Notes under the pieces: generated by a model
Told to the model about the DNA's origin: nothing
The model's database searches: none
The model's input: only the letters and a program-made list of their open reading frames with translations
Position numbers and translations under genes: made by a program
Part shown: in pieces, positions 6,701 to 7,857 of the stretch
Position numbering within the stretch: the first letter of the stretch is position 1
How the letters are laid out: every line of letters begins with the position of its first letter
Assembly (NCBI GenBank): GCA_021783385.1
Contig: JAJXTX010000115.1
Span: 1 to 7,857, forward strand
Reading direction: 5' to 3'
DNA from: Pseudomonadota bacterium
Lineage (GTDB): Bacteria; Pseudomonadota; Gammaproteobacteria; Xanthomonadales; Rhodanobacteraceae
DNA: 7,857 nucleotides

Positions 6701-7004
6701 CTCGGCGCTGCAGTGCAACCCTGGCCTGCAGAGCGGCTACACCATGGCCTTCGACCCGGCCTCCGGCGGCGGTCTGCCGCAGGGCTTCTTCCCCGGTCCG
6801 GGTGGCGGCTTCGGCACAGCCGGTAACGGATCCGTGGTCGGCGGCATCCGGCTGAACGCCGTGGGCAGTCCGAGCACGGTGAAATACGGCGGCCTCACCT
6901 ATATCGTGACCCAGACCGTCAACGGCAGCGCCGCGCTCAGCCAGGTCAACCCGCCCACCAACCAGTCGCCTTCCCGCGTGTCGTGGAGAGAGCTGCGCAA
7001 TTGA
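3744..7004 (+). CDS. pilY1: PilY1 pilus tip protein with an N-terminal L-type lectin-like domain
   Basis: This 1086-residue secreted protein is the expected adhesin and assembly factor at the pilus tip. Residues 1-23 form a signal peptide (ASA/VTT site). Residues about 24-365 look like an L-type lectin: NGADGIAFML (D119), GGSLGYS (140-146), GIDEYGN (D167, Y169, N171, aligning with the D-x-Y-x-N metal/sugar site of ConA-type lectins), the strand ITYKLTLS from 300, and VHEI at 357-360. Residues about 370-520 are PilY1-like linker (DNWLGSLTA, RVDWLRGGRTNE). From LGDIIDSSP (522-530) runs the PilY1 beta-propeller: NVVYVGSNDGFLHAFEAG (578-595), FVDATP (640-645), LVGGVGTGG...YALDITDP (660-679). The calcium loop D-L-D-G-D-H-I-A-D is at 775-783, and the protein ends SRVSWRELRN. 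No vWA MIDAS motif or RGD is seen. C-terminal identity is firm; the lectin call is by motif only. Confidence 0.93.
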   Translation: MSTKHTKLISLLAGLLFACSASAVTTYTDNFSGASSNLNWLHLDDACLTAGNGAGSIPACVTPKDAVGSGALRLTPATNGQTGAILSNFTFPLSQGMQVTFTTYTYGGDSGGQARNGADGIAFMLTDGSKPAPTTAGALGGSLGYSCSNVNAKYQGMANAYLGLGIDEYGNFLNSGDNTNTGIYNSNYSPGVTTYGTNSYASNSYYQPERIGLRGAGNTTWAWLQSQNPTYYSGSTPSASKVQAACRSGQYVSGTNDDGNNTYSSIPYNYKAIPGGYRVLPDNTKIANETAKTRTAAQPITYKLTLSPTGLLNFSYSYNNGAFQPVLTNSLITNSNGPLPPSFRFGFSAGTGGSNNVHEITCFQASPLQSNSSAGTNTIQSGQYRTSTQIYLASYSTDNWLGSLTATSLVVSNNALAVNTAANWDAKCVLTGGVCAAMGTDASGNPISVAVQGPSARTLMTSASGSLKGQAFEWTSLSSAQQTVLNGLDNLGQQRVDWLRGGRTNEQLQSPPGNLRARTSVLGDIIDSSPTWVGAPYTGTYPDAFSDALYGNSATLPENNASAMTYGTFVSNNATRLNVVYVGSNDGFLHAFEAGAYDSSGNYVSTNNDGKEVLGFMPADVLANGGMLNLTNPNYVHQYFVDATPVASDLFYGNAWHTWLVGGVGTGGSEIYALDITDPTQFTETNASSVVIGDWDNKTAGLSHLGQTVGTPIVARLHNGQWAIIFGNGLNGTQSAGVYIGLVDSTTGAVSFQFLDTGVGSSSSPDGIAYVTSADLDGDHIADYLYAGDTQGNMWRFNLTDKNPARWAVSKFGNSSATPLYVARDGSGNRQPITTAPSIAAVVTGGATRVMVMFGTGNKTPFTSISGDVYATGTQTFYGIWDWDMSGWNGVANASSQYASLTGPQAVTRSQLLQQTVVSTTISGSTGYRYLSTSNKVCWQGSTACASNNNQYGWLFDLPVTQEQIIYNPVIINGAVVVSTAIPPAISALQCNPGLQSGYTMAFDPASGGGLPQGFFPGPGGGFGTAGNGSVVGGIRLNAVGSPSTVKYGGLTYIVTQTVNGSAALSQVNPPTNQSPSRVSWRELRN
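6066..6092 (+). other. Calcium-binding loop codons of PilY1 (DxDxDxxxD)
   Basis: Residues 775-783 read D-L-D-G-D-H-I-A-D, followed by YLYAGDTQGNMWRFNL. This matches the EF-hand-like loop of PilY1 proteins, in which calcium binding controls whether the pilus resists PilT-driven retraction. All four acidic ligands are present, so the switch is probably functional here. Confidence 0.85.
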
Positions 7005-7022
7005 TGTGGGCATCCGCAGAAC

Positions 7023-7049
7023 CGGGGCCGGCGGCCGAGGCCGGCCCCG
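7023..7049 (+). other. Strong GC hairpin after pilY1
   Basis: GGGGCCGGC (7024-7032) pairs perfectly with GCCGGCCCC (7040-7048), and the C7023-G7049 pair makes ten base pairs in all, around a 7-base loop. It starts 18 bases after the pilY1 stop. It is not followed by a T-run (next bases are TCACGCGG), so full intrinsic termination is unlikely. Partial attenuation or 3'-end protection of the upstream mRNA are the likelier roles. Confidence 0.55.
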
Positions 7050-7066
7050 TCACGCGGCGAACCGAT

Positions 7067-7081
7067 GCCGGATGCTCCGGC
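7067..7081 (+). other. Second hairpin in the pilY1-pilE spacer
   Basis: GCCGGA (7067-7072) pairs with TCCGGC (7076-7081) around a TGC loop. It is short but perfect and sits 17 bases after the first hairpin. No T-run follows. Confidence 0.4.
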
Positions 7082-7092
7082 GCAAGGATTCC

Positions 7093-7108
7093 TCCGCCGC
7101 ATGGCGGA
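7093..7108 (+). other. Third hairpin in the pilY1-pilE spacer
   Basis: TCCGCC (7093-7098) pairs with GGCGGA (7103-7108) around a GCAT loop. With the two preceding stems it makes most of the first half of the 157-base spacer structured. The remaining 53 bases up to pilE hold the ribosome site region and no visible promoter. Confidence 0.4.
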
Positions 7109-7161
7109 CATCCGGTGGCGACAGCAGGCTCCATGGATCCAAGGTCGAGGCAGAATCCGTT

Positions 7162-7629
7162 ATGAACAAATCGATGTTCCCGTCAGTCACACCAGTCCGT
7201 CATGTCGATGGCTTCACCCTGATCGAGCTGATGATCGTGGTGGCGATCATCGCGATCCTCGCGGCGATCGCCTACCCGTCCTACATCAACTACATCACCA
7301 AGACCCACCGCGTGGCGGCCGAGGGCTGCCTGTCGGAATATGCCAACTACATGGAACGCTACTACACCACCAACCTGCGCTACGACCAGGACACCTCCGC
7401 CACGCCGGTTCCCAACTCGCTGCCGATGTTCGATTGCGCGACGCCGCAGCAGACCGGCGCGAACTACAGCTATCAGTTCGCCGCCTTGCCCACCCAGACC
7501 GCGTACACCATCCAGGCCGTGCCGATCAATGCGCAATTGACGCGGGATACCCAGTGCGGCACGCTTTCGCTCAACCAGACGGGCGCACGCACTGAAAGCG
7601 GCACCGGCACCGTGGATCAGTGCTGGTAA
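7162..7629 (+). CDS. pilE: Type IV pilus minor pilin PilE
   Basis: This 155-residue prepilin is the last gene of the cluster, in the position of P. aeruginosa PilE, the minor pilin thought to connect the PilVWX-PilY1 tip to FimU and the pilin shaft. The cleavage site is DG/FTLIELMIVVAIIAILAAIAYPSY, cut after Gly17, with Glu5 present. The following INYITKTHRVAAEGCLSEYANYMERYYTTNLRY is typical of the PilE/GspG-like helix. The C-terminal end CGTLSLNQTGARTESGTGTVDQCW has the two cysteines of the pilin disulfide loop and the family's final CW. It starts at the ATG at 7162; GAGG (7147-7150) is a somewhat distant ribosome site, 11 bases away. A second in-frame ATG at 7174 is possible and would leave a 13-residue leader, but has no better ribosome site. 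It follows pilY1 after a structured spacer, so it may be expressed at a level different from the upstream genes. Confidence 0.92.
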   Translation: MNKSMFPSVTPVRHVDGFTLIELMIVVAIIAILAAIAYPSYINYITKTHRVAAEGCLSEYANYMERYYTTNLRYDQDTSATPVPNSLPMFDCATPQQTGANYSYQFAALPTQTAYTIQAVPINAQLTRDTQCGTLSLNQTGARTESGTGTVDQCW

Positions 7630-7651
7630 CACGAAATTGACCGCTACCCGG

Positions 7652-7674
7652 GCTGCCGGACCAGTCCGGGCAGC
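7652..7674 (+). terminator. Possible weak terminator or 3' hairpin after pilE
   Basis: GCTGCCGGA (7652-7660) pairs with TCC-GGCAGC (7665-7667, 7669-7674) around a CCAG loop, with one bulged G at 7668. It begins 23 bases after the pilE stop, the right place for the end of the pilus transcript. The following bases (AGGCGCAGCCTTCTCT) are not a proper T-run, so it may only mark or protect the 3' end. Confidence 0.35.
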
Positions 7675-7689
7675 AGGCGCAGCCTTCTC

Positions 7690-7718
7690 TGTGCATGCAC
7701 CGCTGCAAGGCGGATAAT
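7690..7718 (+). promoter_or_regulatory. Candidate sigma-70 promoter of rapA
   Basis: GATAAT at 7713-7718 matches five of six bases of the -10 consensus and stands out in a GC-rich context. Seventeen bases upstream, TGTGCA (7690-7695) matches only three of six -35 positions. Transcription would begin near 7726, leaving a leader of about 22 bases before rapA. The clear -10 with a poor -35 makes this a moderate call. Confidence 0.45.
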
Positions 7719-7747
7719 TGCGGCCCCTGTAGCAACGCGGCGGCGCA

Positions 7748-7857
7748 ATGTTCGTACCTGGTCAACGCTGGATCTCCTCTGCCGAACCCGAGCTGGGCCT
7801 GGGCACCGTGCTGCGCGTCGAAGGGCGCGGAGTGCAGGTGCTGTTTGCCAAGGCCGG
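7748..7857 (+). CDS. rapA: RNA polymerase-associated protein RapA (HepA), N-terminal fragment
   Basis: Only the first 36 codons are inside the window. They read [36 protein letters not shown], closely matching the start of RapA: GQRWIS, then E-x-ELGLGTV, then a V-x-VLF strand, which form the first Tudor-like part of the RapA N-terminal domain. RapA is a Swi2/Snf2-type ATPase that binds RNA polymerase and helps it recycle after termination; the helicase domains lie beyond the window. The ATG at 7748 places the motif at the same distance from the N-terminus as in E. coli RapA, but the ribosome site is poor (GCGGCGG-like). It is probably transcribed from its own promoter and is functionally unrelated to the pilus genes. 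Confidence 0.88.
   Translation, partial: MFVPGQRWISSAEPELGLGTVLRVEGRGVQVLFAKA

Noticed and set aside
3744..7004. vWA domain or RGD motif in PilY1
   Set aside because: No DxSxS MIDAS pattern in a suitable context and no RGD tripeptide were found on reading the protein.
5271..7013. 580-codon open frame on the minus strand opposite pilY1
   Set aside because: Antisense of a clear PilY1 sequence; the composition (Arg, Gly, Ala, His, Val) is typical of a GC-rich shadow frame and has no recognisable domain.

Overview
The window is GC-rich, tightly packed, all-plus-strand chromosomal DNA from a gammaproteobacterium. Gene content and order (M13 peptidase, then fimT-pilV-pilW-pilX-pilY1-pilE, then rapA) point to the Xanthomonadales/Lysobacterales. 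This placement is inferred from protein style and synteny remembered from that group, not from a search.

Layout. Bases 1-512 hold the 3' end of an M13 (neprilysin/PepO-like) zinc metallopeptidase, closed by a very clear intrinsic terminator at 557-589. A 174-base regulatory gap follows (590-763). It carries a near-perfect 14-bp direct repeat with a 21-bp period (666-700), shaped like a LytTR/AlgR-type binding site. Bases 764-3564 hold four minor pilin genes, fimT, pilV, pilW and pilX, joined by ATGA overlaps or a one-base gap. A 179-base spacer leads into pilY1 (3744-7004), the large type IV pilus tip protein. A 157-base spacer with three successive hairpins leads to the minor pilin gene pilE (7162-7629). 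A short gap with a plausible -10 element then precedes the first 36 codons of rapA, which run off the right edge.

How the genes work together. FimT (FimU-like), PilV, PilW, PilX and PilE are expected to form the priming and tip complex of the type IVa pilus. PilY1 would sit on that tip as the adhesin and mechanosensing element. The operon matches the P. aeruginosa fimU-pilVWXY1Y2E cluster but has no pilY2.

Most notable point. The N-terminal third of PilY1 is not the von Willebrand A domain known from P. aeruginosa. It looks like an L-type (legume/ConA-like) lectin domain with the hallmark ADG-I-A-F and D-x-Y-x-N metal/sugar-site motifs, joined to a normal PilY1 beta-propeller that has its own calcium loop. 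This suggests a pilus tip whose ligand is a glycan. pilY1 is also the only gene of the cluster flanked by long spacers, consistent with separate tuning or with exchange of the adhesin gene.
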